Positions 50,011 to 57,717 of a DNA stretch of 64,000 bases are shown in pieces (the stretch's first letter is position 1; the number at the start of each line of letters is the position of its first letter). A program made the translations under genes and the position numbers. This DNA comes from CALMKX01 sp036274895 (lineage in GTDB: Bacteria; Acidobacteriota; Thermoanaerobaculia; Multivoradales; SZUA-115). The stretch spans positions 189,920 to 253,919 of the forward strand of contig DASUEU010000085.1 of assembly GCA_036274895.1 (NCBI GenBank), given 5' to 3'. Below the pieces are notes generated by a model. The model was not told the origin of the DNA. It made no database searches and saw only the letters and a program-made list of their open reading frames with translations.

Positions 50011-50936
50011 AAGTGGCCGTTTGGGGCGCGGGGCACGTCGGCACCGGATTGGTGCGACGCTTGGCCACCACCGACTTCGTTTCCGAGGTCTTCTGGTTGA
50101 ATCGCAACTGGGAGCGGATCGCCCACGAGAGCATCGACATCGAGCACGGCCTCGCCTTCGCGCCCACGTGCCGCAACGTCGAGGCCCATTCTCAGGAGGC
50201 CGCGGCCCAGGTACTGCCCCGGGCCGACCTCCTGATCCTGACCCTCGGCGTCGGTGTCAAGTCGGGGCAGACTCGGGCCGAGCTCTACCCGGCGCAACGC
50301 GAGCTGTTTCGCACCACGGTGATCCCGGCGCTGGCCCGCTTCCCAGGAATCGTGCTGGTGGTCACCAACCCGGTCGACTTGATGGCGCGCCTGGTCCATC
50401 GCGAAACGGGGCTTCCTTCCGAACAGGTTCTTGGCCTGGGCACGACGGTCGAGACCGCCCGCCTGCGGGCGAGCCTGGCCGGCTACCTGTCGCCGAAACC
50501 TCCGGCACGGGAGGTCTGGGCCTACGCCGTGGGCACCCACGACGAGCATTTCGTGCCGATTGTGCTGCCACGGCCAACGCCCGGGGCCGAGGTCGCGCCG
50601 CGGGAGCTCCAGGCGATCGTGCGGTGGGCTAGCAGGGAAGTGACGAAGGGAGCCACCCGCGTCAAGGCAGGCGCAGCAGCGACCCTTCATCCGATCGTCG
50701 AGGCCGCCGTGGACCTCACCCGGGCCATCGCCCTCGACTCCCACTGCATTCGCACTCCCTCGGTGCTCGATCCAGACTCGCCGGCGGGACTCTTCTACTC
50801 CGTTCCCTGCACCCTTGGTCGAGGCGGGTTGGTGCGCCGCCACACCGAGATCCTCCAGTCCTCGGAGATCGCCGAAGGACTGAAGGCTTGCAGAGCTGCC
50901 TTGGAGGGGACCCTGAGGGTTGCAGGGGAGCTGTAG
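50007..50936 (+). CDS. Lactate/malate dehydrogenase-family protein with altered substrate loop
   Basis: 309 residues from GTG 50007, overlapping the STAS gene. The NAD loop GAGHVG is intact, as are the active-site Arg in the loop (Arg90, SGQTR), Asn in VVTNPVD, Arg in ETARLR and the catalytic His in GTHDEHFVP (usual GxHGD). The residue that decides lactate (Gln) or malate (Arg) lies in GVGVKSG and is Val84, so neither substrate is expected. A hydrophobic or unusual 2-oxo/2-hydroxy acid is likely. Its place as third gene of a regulatory operon is unusual; it may make or sense the metabolite signal. Its stop lies in a family C repeat. Confidence 0.8.
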   Translation: MKVAVWGAGHVGTGLVRRLATTDFVSEVFWLNRNWERIAHESIDIEHGLAFAPTCRNVEAHSQEAAAQVLPRADLLILTLGVGVKSGQTRAELYPAQRELFRTTVIPALARFPGIVLVVTNPVDLMARLVHRETGLPSEQVLGLGTTVETARLRASLAGYLSPKPPAREVWAYAVGTHDEHFVPIVLPRPTPGAEVAPRELQAIVRWASREVTKGATRVKAGAAATLHPIVEAAVDLTRAIALDSHCIRTPSVLDPDSPAGLFYSVPCTLGRGGLVRRHTEILQSSEIAEGLKACRAALEGTLRVAGEL

Positions 50937-50956
50937 GGGCGCGGTCACCGCGCCCC
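50936..50956 (+). terminator. Perfect hairpin at the end of the regulatory operon (family C repeat)
   Basis: GGGGCGCGG-tca-CCGCGCCCC begins on the last base of the dehydrogenase stop codon (TAG in CTGTAGGGG). There is no T-tract, but the stem is strong and could end transcription or protect the 3' end. The same CTGTAGGGGCG unit occurs within the AsnB-like gene. Confidence 0.5.
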
Positions 50957-51002
50957 CGCCGCCTTCGGCCCGATCAGTAGATGCATTCGTTCGGCAGCTC
51001 TC

Positions 51003-51050
51003 CTAGCCCGCCCACTCCAGCCTTCCGGGAGAGGGGTTCCGGAGGGGCAG
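51003..51050. repeat. Partial family A repeat
   Basis: TAGCCCGCCCACTCCAGCC followed by TTCCGGGAGAGGGGTTCCGGAGGGGCAGG matches one inverted arm of the 46915-47109 element. Only one arm is present, between the dehydrogenase and the broken Uma2 gene. Confidence 0.55.
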
Positions 51051-51083
51051 GCGGACACACCCGCCCGTCGTTTCCTTTCCCCC

Positions 51084-51670
51084 ATGGCCGAGCCCATCCG
51101 CCGCCCCGCCGGCTGGCAGGACATTCTCGCCGCTCCGGAAGGCTTGAAGGCCGAAGTGCTGGGGGGCGAGCTGATCCTCCACCCACGGCCCCAACCACCT
51201 CATGGCCTCACCCAGGCGGCTCTGAGCGGCGAACTGTCCCACCCCTGCTACCGAGGCATCGGCGGCCCGGGTGGTTGGTGGTTCGTCATTGAGCCAGACG
51301 TGGCGTTCGGCGCGCACGACATCGTCGCCCCCGATCTAGCCGGATGGCGCAAGACCCGGATGCCCCGGTTCCCCACGGAGCGCCCCATCCACGTGGTGCC
51401 CGACTGGGTGTGCGAGGTGCTCTCCCCGTCCAGCCTCCGGCGCGATCGGGCCGTCAAGGCGGATCTCTACCTGCGGCCCGAGGTTCCCACTACTGGCTGG
51501 TGGACACCGAGGGGCGCATCCTCGAAGCCTTCGAGGCCAGGGAGGGCGGCTGGTTTCGGTTGGGGGCGTGGATCGCTGGTCAGCGTGCCGTGATCCCGCC
51601 GTTCCAGGAGATCGAACTGGAGGTCGGGAGCTTGTTTCCAGAGGAGGCGGGGGGCGAGGGCGGGTCGTAG
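51084..51670 (+). pseudogene. Uma2-family (DUF820) endonuclease-like gene, single-base frameshift
   Basis: The first frame gives AEPIRRPAGWQDILAAPEGLKAEVLGGELILHP ... VAPDLAGWRKTRMP ... PDWVCEVLSPSSLRRDRAVKADLYLRPEVP, the usual Uma2 core with the D/E-x-K-like nuclease residues. The family's next segment, HYWLVDTEGRILEAFEAREGGWFRLG, continues in the neighbouring frame to 51670. Adding one C to the CCC at 51486-51488 restores a continuous reading (PEVPHYWLVD). So either a one-base deletion killed the gene or the assembly lost a base in the C-run. Uma2 proteins are restriction-endonuclease-fold proteins of unknown role, frequent in high-GC and cyanobacterial genomes. Repaired length is about 195 residues, normal for the family. 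Confidence 0.8.
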
Positions 51671-51711
51671 CGGTACGAAGTCGCTTGGTGGCTTCTCCGC
51701 GCCCAGCCGCC

Positions 51712-52086
51712 CTACCCCACCCACCACCAAGGCACCGCCAGCACCCGCTTCGTCATGGGGAACACCTCGAGCTCTGCCACCAGACCTGGCAGATCCCCGG
51801 TCACAGTCGCCTACACAACGTCGAAGTCCACCCGGTCGAAGCCATGCACGACCCGGTTCCGCAATCCAGTGATCGCCGGCTAGGGGACTCCGGGCAGGAG
51901 CGCGCGGGTGGGAGGCGTGACGCGAGCAGCGGCCTCTCCCACGATCTCGAGCAGCCGGACCAGCGCGAGGTTGAGCTGCCGGTCCGCGTCCAGATCCGCT
52001 CGGCTGCGCCCGGCTGCCATCCCGACGGCCTCGCGCGAGTGATCGAGCATGTGGCGAAGGCGCACCCGATCCTCATGCCGCGACAT
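51712..52086 (-). pseudogene. HepT-like (DUF86) toxin gene with two amber codons
   Basis: From ATG 52086 the minus strand reads SRHEDRVRLRHMLDHSREAVGM...LNLALVRLLEIVGEAAARVTPPTRALLPGVP, then TAG at 51880-51882, PAITGLRNRVVHGFDRVDFDVV, TAG at 51811-51813, ATVTGDLPGLVAELEV and a final stop near 51712. This is the HepT plan with the RNase-like motif RN-x3-H (RNRVVH) intact. Both ambers fall where HepT family members carry Trp (PW.xI and VW), each one base from TGG. HepT toxins pair with an MntA nucleotidyltransferase antitoxin; no antitoxin gene remains upstream. Confidence 0.75.
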
Positions 52087-52104
52087 ACAGATCCTCGGCC
52101 TCGC

Positions 52105-52134
52105 AAGTATGACGATCATACTTGCGAAGTATGA
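52105..52134. promoter_or_regulatory. Operator-like palindrome AAGTATGA-cga-TCATACTT with a third half-site
   Basis: Perfect inverted repeat at 52105-52123 followed by another AAGTATGA at 52127-52134, in AT-richer DNA between the decayed HepT gene (minus) and the glycosyltransferase start at 52201 (plus). It is most easily read as the operator of the lost toxin-antitoxin operon, but it could now affect the downstream gene. Confidence 0.5.
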
Positions 52135-52200
52135 CTTGCAGGCCGCCCGCCCCTCCCCACCCGTAGTACTGTTCCCGCCAAACGTTTCTCTGCGTCCCCC

Positions 52201-53349
52201 ATGCGCATCGCCTTCCTCGTCGAGCGCCCGACCCAGTTCGAGGCGCCTTTTTTCCGCTTCGCGGCGGCGGATGCTGAGCACCAGCTCAACGTCTTCTTCA
52301 CCGCCGGGGCGCCGGCGGAGCGCGTCTGGGACCCGGAGCTTTCCCGGGAGGTGGACTGGGGGCTGGATCTGGTGGGGGGGTATGAGAGCGCGGTGGTGCC
52401 GGCTTCAGGTGCGGGTGCCTGGCTGGTGGAGCGGCTGGAGCAGGGGCGCTTCGACCTGCTGATCGCCAACGGCTACACCCGACGGCCGTATCTCGCCGGC
52501 CTCTTGGCCGGATGGCGGGCGGGGGTACCGGTGGGATTGCGGATCGACTCGGTGGACTTCGCCGGCGAGCGCCTGCCCCGTCGACTGGGCAAGCGGCTGC
52601 TGTTCAGCCTCTTCCTCAAGCCCGCCTACCGGCTGTTCTTCGCCGTCGGCTCCCTGACCCGCCAGTACCTCGAGAGCTACGGCGTGCCGGCCGAGCGCAT
52701 CGCCCTCTTCCCTTACGCCGTGGACGTCGATGCCTTCGCCCGCGGTGCGCGGGAGGCGGCCGGCGGGCGCTCGGCGCTGCGGGCACGCTGGGGCCTGCCG
52801 GAGACCGGGGCCGTGGTCCTGGCCCTGGCCAAGATGAACGGGCGCGAGGCGCCCTGGGACCTGGTGGAGGCCGCCGCCCTGCTGGGCTCGGCCGCGCCGG
52901 CCATGGTGCTCGCGGGGGACGGGCCGGAGCGGCCGGCCCTCGAGGCCTTTTGCCGGGAGCGGGGGCTCGACAAGGTGCGCTTCCCGGGCTACGTGCCCTA
53001 CGCCGAGCTGCCGGCCCTCTACGCCGCCGGTGACCTCTTCGTCCACGCCGCCCGGGAAGAGCGTTGGGGCGTCTCCGTCCAGGAAGCGATGGCCTGCGGA
53101 CTGCCGGTGGTGGCCTCTTCGGGGGTGGGCGCGGGCTGGGACCTGATCCGCCCCGGGGACAACGGCGACCGCTACCAGGAGGGCGACGCCACGGCCTTGG
53201 CCGGCAGCCTGGCCCGCGGCCTCGGCCTGCCGCGGGAGAGGGTGCTGGCGGCCAACCGGGAGATCCTCGCCCGCTGGGACTATGCCGCCTCCTGGCGCGG
53301 TATCCTTCGCGCGGCGGAGCGCCTGGCGGGCGACCGTCCTTACCCGTGA
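52201..53349 (+). CDS. Glycosyltransferase, GT4 family
   Basis: 382 residues from ATG 52201. N-terminal RIAFLVERPTQFEAPFFRFAAADAEHQLNVFFT is unlike the usual G-G-x-E motif and resembles GT4 enzymes with an acceptor domain tuned to lipid-linked sugars. The C-terminal half has LALAKMNGREAPWDLVEAAALL, AGDGPERPALEAFCRERGL and the donor site EERWGVSVQEAMACGLPVVASSGVG. First gene of the second polysaccharide block; the next gene overlaps by 4 nt. Confidence 0.9.
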   Translation: MRIAFLVERPTQFEAPFFRFAAADAEHQLNVFFTAGAPAERVWDPELSREVDWGLDLVGGYESAVVPASGAGAWLVERLEQGRFDLLIANGYTRRPYLAGLLAGWRAGVPVGLRIDSVDFAGERLPRRLGKRLLFSLFLKPAYRLFFAVGSLTRQYLESYGVPAERIALFPYAVDVDAFARGAREAAGGRSALRARWGLPETGAVVLALAKMNGREAPWDLVEAAALLGSAAPAMVLAGDGPERPALEAFCRERGLDKVRFPGYVPYAELPALYAAGDLFVHAAREERWGVSVQEAMACGLPVVASSGVGAGWDLIRPGDNGDRYQEGDATALAGSLARGLGLPRERVLAANREILARWDYAASWRGILRAAERLAGDRPYP

Positions 53350-54242
53350 TCCCAGTCACCGTACTCGTCACCACCCGCAACGAAGCGGCCAACCTCGAGC
53401 GCTGCCTGGCCAGCGTGGCCGGCTTCGTGGCCCAGATCTTCGTGCTCGACTCGGAATCGACCGACGGCACGGTGGAGATCGCCCGCAAGTACGCCACCGA
53501 CGTGGTGAACCTCGCCTACGAGCACGGGCGGATCATTCCCTGGATCTTCCAGTGGGGGCTCGACAACCTGCCGATCGAAAGCGAGTGGATCCTCATCCTC
53601 GAAGCAGACCAGGCCCTGACGCCCGCGCTGAAAGAGGAGCTGGCCTCCCTCTTCGCCCGGCCCGCGATCGCCGAGAACGCCTTCTACCTCCGCCGACGCC
53701 AGATCTTCCGCGGCAAGCCGCTGCGCTTCGGCGGCTACGGCAGCAAAGTCCTCCTGAAGCTGTTCCGCCGCTCCGCCGGCCAGTTGGACCCGGTGGAGCA
53801 GGACACGCGGGTCTACGTCACCGGCAAGGTCGGCAAGCTCTCAGCACCGCTCGAGGAATGGAACAAGAAGGAGGACGAGATCCTCTTCTACCTGGGCAAG
53901 CACCTGCGCTACGCCGAGGCCTTCGCCCAAGAGGAGAAGCGCCGCCGCCGGGAGCGCCTGGCCTGGAAGGGCACACCACGACTCTTCGGCACGCCGGACG
54001 AGCGGATTCTCTGGATGAAAAGCCGCTATTACACCATGCCCCTCTACCTGCGGCCGGCGCTCTACTTCCTCTACCGATACGTTTTTCTGCTCGGCATCCT
54101 GGACGGAAAAAACGGTTTTCTCTTTCACTTCTTGCAGGCTTTTTGGTTCCGGTTGATCGTCGACGTGCGGCTGGAGGAGCTGCTCGAGGGGGAGGGGGAG
54201 GGGGAGGACCGACAGAGGGGGAACGAGGGGGTGAGGGGTTGA
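53346..54242 (+). CDS. Glycosyltransferase family 2
   Basis: 298 residues from GTG 53346. TVLVTTRNEAANLERCLASVAGFVAQIFVLDSESTDGTVEIA is the GT2 nucleotide-binding start, and LILEADQAL supplies the DXD-equivalent (EAD). The WcaA/KdtX-like C-terminal part (RYYTMPLYLRPALYFLYRYVFLLGILDGKNGFLFHFLQAFWFRLIVD, in pieces) suggests membrane association. The last about 18 residues (EGEGEGEDRQRGNEGVRG) come from a partial family A repeat. Its stop overlaps the carbamoyltransferase start (TTGA). Confidence 0.92.
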   Translation: MIPVTVLVTTRNEAANLERCLASVAGFVAQIFVLDSESTDGTVEIARKYATDVVNLAYEHGRIIPWIFQWGLDNLPIESEWILILEADQALTPALKEELASLFARPAIAENAFYLRRRQIFRGKPLRFGGYGSKVLLKLFRRSAGQLDPVEQDTRVYVTGKVGKLSAPLEEWNKKEDEILFYLGKHLRYAEAFAQEEKRRRRERLAWKGTPRLFGTPDERILWMKSRYYTMPLYLRPALYFLYRYVFLLGILDGKNGFLFHFLQAFWFRLIVDVRLEELLEGEGEGEDRQRGNEGVRG

Positions 54243-56005
54243 CCTCTCGCATCCTCGGCATCAACGCCTTCCACGCCGACGCCGCGGCGGCGGGACTGCG
54301 CGATGGCGCTTTCGTCGCCGGGGTGGAGGAGGAGCGCTTCCGCCGCATCAAGCATTGGGCGGGCTTCCCGAGCCTCGCCATCCGCCACGTGATGACGGAG
54401 ATCGGCGCCGAGAGCCTGGGGGACCTGGAAGCCGTGGCCGTCTCGCGCAAACCGCGGGCCTATCTCTGGAAGAAGGCCCTGCTCGCCCTCACCCACCCGC
54501 GCAGCCTGCCGCGGGCCGCCGGCCGGGTCCGCAACCTCGCCGCCGTGGCCGGGCTCGCAGAGCGCCTCACCCGCGAGCTGCCCGGCACGCCGCCGCCCGT
54601 GCACGGGGTGGAGCACCACCTCGCCCACCTCGCCTCGGCTTACTTCTGCTCGCCCTTCGACGAGGCCGCCTGTCTCACCGTCGACGGCTTCGGCGACTTC
54701 GTCTCGACCATGCTCGCCGTGGGCAGCGGCAACCAGATCCGCGTGCTCGACCGGGTGCACTATCCCCACTCCCTCGGCCTCTTCTACACGGCGCTCACCC
54801 AGTTCCTGGGCTTCCCGGGCTTTGGCGACGAGTACAAGGTGATGGGCCTCGCCGCCTACGGCGAGCCACGCTTCCTCGGGCAGCTGCGGCAGGTGGTACC
54901 GGCCGAGCGGGACGGCCGCTTCCGCCTCGACCTCTCCTACTTCCGTCACCTCTCGGAAGGCGTGGACATGAGCTGGGACGACGGCGAGCCCAGGCAGGGG
55001 ACGATCTACACCCCCGCCCTCGAGGCCCTCCTGGGCCCGGCCCGGCGACGCGACGAGGAGCTCGAGCAACGCCACAAGGACCTCGCCGCCTCGCTCCAGG
55101 CCCTCTACGAGGAGCGCTTCTTCACCCTGGTGCGCCAGGTGCTCGCGGAGACCCGGTCGAGGAAGCTGGCCCTGGCGGGCGGCTGCGCCATGAACTCGCT
55201 GGCCAACGGCAAGCTCTTCGATCACACCGATGTCCGGGAGGTCTTCATCCAGGCCGCGGCGGGGGACGCCGGCACCTCGCTCGGCGCCGCCCTCTACGCC
55301 CAGCACGCCCTGCTCGGCCGGCCTCGGGGCTTCGTGATGGAGCACGCCTCCTGGGGCCCCCGCTACGGCGAGGCCGCCGTGCGGGCGGCCCTGGCCGAGC
55401 GGCTGCCGGGCTCCGGCGGGGCGGACGGGCGGTGGGGGGAGGTCAGCGTCGAGAGCGTGCCGGACGAGGACCGGCTCGCCGCCGACACCGCCGCGGGCAT
55501 CGCCGCCGGCGAGGTGGTGGGCTGGTACCAGGGCCGCTCGGAGTGGGGGCCGCGGGCCCTGGGCAACCGCTCGATCCTGGCCGACCCCCGCCGCGCCGAC
55601 ATGAAGGAGCTGCTCAACCGGAAGATCAAGCGGCGGGAGAGCTTTCGGCCCTTCGCCCCTTCCGTGCTCGAGGAGCGGGTGGCGGAGTGGTTCACCTGCT
55701 CCTACCCGGACCCCTTCATGATCAAGGTCTACCCCATTCGGCCGGAGAAGCGGCCCCTAGTGCCGGCGGTCACCCACGTGGACGGCAGCGGGCGGCTGCA
55801 AACCGTTTCTCGGCGGACCAACCCTCGCTACTGGGCCCTGATCGCCGCGTTCGAACGGCGGACCGGCGTGCCCATGGTGCTCAACACCTCGTTCAACGAG
55901 AACGAGCCGATCGTCAACACCCCCGGCGAAGCCCTCGACTGCTTCCTGCGCACCAAGATGGACCGCCTGGTGTTGGGTGAGGTGGTGGTGCGGCGATGGC
56001 CATGA
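54239..56005 (+). CDS. Carbamoyltransferase, NodU/CmcH family
   Basis: 588 residues from TTG 54239, of normal family length. The N-terminal Kae1-like domain has ILGINAFHADAAAAGLRDG, VEEERFRRIKHWAGFP, VEHHLAHLASAYFCSPF (metal His pair) and LTVDGFGDFVS. The C-terminal YrdC-like part has LALAGGCAMNSLANGKL, SEWGPRALGNRSILADPR and ESFRPFAPSVLEE. It carbamoylates a sugar hydroxyl using carbamoyl phosphate and ATP, as NolO/NodU do on Nod factors. It adds a carbamoyl decoration to the polysaccharide, and the FkbM gene overlaps its end by 10 bp. Confidence 0.95.
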   Translation: MTSRILGINAFHADAAAAGLRDGAFVAGVEEERFRRIKHWAGFPSLAIRHVMTEIGAESLGDLEAVAVSRKPRAYLWKKALLALTHPRSLPRAAGRVRNLAAVAGLAERLTRELPGTPPPVHGVEHHLAHLASAYFCSPFDEAACLTVDGFGDFVSTMLAVGSGNQIRVLDRVHYPHSLGLFYTALTQFLGFPGFGDEYKVMGLAAYGEPRFLGQLRQVVPAERDGRFRLDLSYFRHLSEGVDMSWDDGEPRQGTIYTPALEALLGPARRRDEELEQRHKDLAASLQALYEERFFTLVRQVLAETRSRKLALAGGCAMNSLANGKLFDHTDVREVFIQAAAGDAGTSLGAALYAQHALLGRPRGFVMEHASWGPRYGEAAVRAALAERLPGSGGADGRWGEVSVESVPDEDRLAADTAAGIAAGEVVGWYQGRSEWGPRALGNRSILADPRRADMKELLNRKIKRRESFRPFAPSVLEERVAEWFTCSYPDPFMIKVYPIRPEKRPLVPAVTHVDGSGRLQTVSRRTNPRYWALIAAFERRTGVPMVLNTSFNENEPIVNTPGEALDCFLRTKMDRLVLGEVVVRRWP

Positions 56006-56769
56006 TCCGCGCCCTGCTCGAACGCCTGAGCCGGGATCGGATCCTGCGCCGGAGGCTGCCTGCCTCGTTCGGGGGGGCGGAGATCCTGGTCTCTCCCGCC
56101 TCGGCCCTGAAGCTGTGGCGGCGTGACCTGCGCCGGGTGGACCCCTGGCTCTTTGCGGCCGTCTCGGCGCGGGTGAAGCCGGGCTCGACCGTCTGGGACG
56201 TCGGCGCCAACGTCGGCCTCTTCGCCTTCGGCGCCGCCTTCCGGGCCGGCACCGGCGGCCGGGTGGTGGCCCTGGAGGCGGACCCCTGGCTGGCCGAGCT
56301 GGTGTGGCGCTCGGCCGGTGACCTGCCGGCCGACTATGCCCCGGTCACCGCGCTCGGGGCGGCGGTGGCAGCGCAGGTGGGCATCGGCGAGCTCGCCCTC
56401 GCCCGGCGGGGCCGTGCGGCCAGTCACCTGACCCTGGCCACGGGCTCCTCGCAGACCGGCGGCACCCGGTCCCTGCGCCCGGTCGTCACCCTGACCCTCG
56501 ACTGGCTGCTGGAGCGCCTGGCGCCTCCCCAGTTGGTCAAGATCGACGTCGAGGGCGCCGAGGTGGCCTGTCTCGAGGGGGGAGCGCGGCTGCTCGGCGA
56601 GGCCCGACCGGAGCTGTTGATCGAGGTGACCGAGGCCAATGTGCCGCGGGCCACGGCCCTGCTCGAGGGGCACGGCTACCGGCTCTTCGACGCCGCCGAC
56701 CCGGCTTCGCCCAAGGCCACGAGGGCCGCCGTGTGGAACACCCTGGCCCTGCCGGCAGAGCGGTGCTGA
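55996..56769 (+). CDS. FkbM-family methyltransferase
   Basis: 257 residues, ATG 55996. SAM site TVWDVGANVGLFAFGAAFRAGTGGRVVALEADPW, FkbM signature LVKIDVEGAEVACLEGGARLL and ending VWNTLALP. Residues 1-45 are basic and helical. Expected to O-methylate a sugar. It overlaps the carbamoyltransferase gene, a pairing common in decorated glycans. It is convergent with the next gene, with only 4 bp between stops. Confidence 0.92.
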   Translation: MAMIRALLERLSRDRILRRRLPASFGGAEILVSPASALKLWRRDLRRVDPWLFAAVSARVKPGSTVWDVGANVGLFAFGAAFRAGTGGRVVALEADPWLAELVWRSAGDLPADYAPVTALGAAVAAQVGIGELALARRGRAASHLTLATGSSQTGGTRSLRPVVTLTLDWLLERLAPPQLVKIDVEGAEVACLEGGARLLGEARPELLIEVTEANVPRATALLEGHGYRLFDAADPASPKATRAAVWNTLALPAERC

Positions 56770-56773
56770 GCGG

Positions 56774-57682
56774 CTACCGACCCCGCCGGCCGAGGCGGCG
56801 GCGCAGCTCGTCCCCCAGCAGATGCCAGGGCCTGCACGGGAGGGCGAGTGCGCTTCGCAGGGGAACGGGTGGCTCGCCCCGGCGGTCCGGGGCTCGGGCC
56901 GCAACGTCCGCCAGGAGGTGGCGCACCGGGCTGACGAAGTGGAGGGCCACGGTCTCGGGGCCGATCGGCTCGCCCGGGGCGGGGATGCGCACCTGCGCCT
57001 CGTCCAGCAACGCGCAGCCGGCCCGCCGGGCCAGCAGGGCCCAGGCGGTCTGCTCGCGCCACACCGGGGCGAAGGCGAAGCGCGGGTCGCGCAGGAACCA
57101 CTCCGCGAGATCGAGGTCGAACGCTGCTCGCCGAAAGGCCAGGATGCCGCTGTTCGCCCGCCGCGGCAGGGCCAGGCAGCGGCTGGTGGCGAGGTGCCAG
57201 GAACGCACCGAGTAGGCGTTCTGGCGGTCCCGCATCAGCAGGGCGCCGGCGGCCGGCGGCAGCTCGAAGAGGCGGAGAAAGGGCCGCAGAAAGAGCACGT
57301 CCGAGTCGCAGAAGGCGAGCGCTTCCTCCCGCGCCAGCAAGGGCACGTCCAGCAGCTTCAGCCCCAGAGGATGGCTTTCACGATAGGAGCGGCAGGCCGG
57401 GTGGGCCGCCAGCTTCTCGGCCATCGCCGCGTCGGCTTGCCGGCGGGTCACCAGCTCGAAGGGGCCGAGCTGCGCCGTCAGCCGCTCGCGGTCCGCCGTC
57501 GTCAGGCTGCCGTCGTCGTGGATTCTCAGCGAGAGGGGCTCGGCGCTGTAGCTCAGCAGGGAAGCCAAGCAGGGGAGGGCGGTGGCCACCTGGGCCGAGC
57601 CGAGCAGACAGGCCACGGGGCGCGCCCGCTCCGGGCTCCCTGGCGGTTGCGGCAGATTGCCGATAGCCTTCCCGTCCACCAC
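56774..57682 (-). CDS. Nucleotide-sugar-transferase-like protein of unknown specificity
   Basis: 302 residues. GTG 57682 (a second GTG follows at once). SAQVATALPCLASLLSYSAEPLSLRIHDDGSLT and LAFCDSDVLFLRP give a GT-A fold with a D-x-D metal site (DSD), as in GT8-like enzymes. AANSGILAFRRAAFDL-type segments (RRANSGILAF) and EQTAWALLARRAG also fit such transferases. It stands alone on the minus strand inside the plus-strand block and diverges from the SGNH gene across 35 bp, which also contains a partial GTAGGGG repeat. Confidence 0.7.
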   Translation of the reverse strand: MVDGKAIGNLPQPPGSPERARPVACLLGSAQVATALPCLASLLSYSAEPLSLRIHDDGSLTTADRERLTAQLGPFELVTRRQADAAMAEKLAAHPACRSYRESHPLGLKLLDVPLLAREEALAFCDSDVLFLRPFLRLFELPPAAGALLMRDRQNAYSVRSWHLATSRCLALPRRANSGILAFRRAAFDLDLAEWFLRDPRFAFAPVWREQTAWALLARRAGCALLDEAQVRIPAPGEPIGPETVALHFVSPVRHLLADVAARAPDRRGEPPVPLRSALALPCRPWHLLGDELRRRLGRRGR

Positions 57683-57717
57683 GATCCGCGAATTGTAGGG
57701 GAGCCCCGCCCTCGACC

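Noticed and set aside
51880..52281. Minus-strand 133-codon frame starting at 52281 as an intact gene
   Set aside because: Its first half overlaps the glycosyltransferase start and operator; the only recognisable part is the HepT-like segment from 52086.
53282..54238. Long N-terminal extension of the carbamoyltransferase frame
   Set aside because: It overlaps the GT2 gene out of frame; the family N-terminus begins at TTG 54239.
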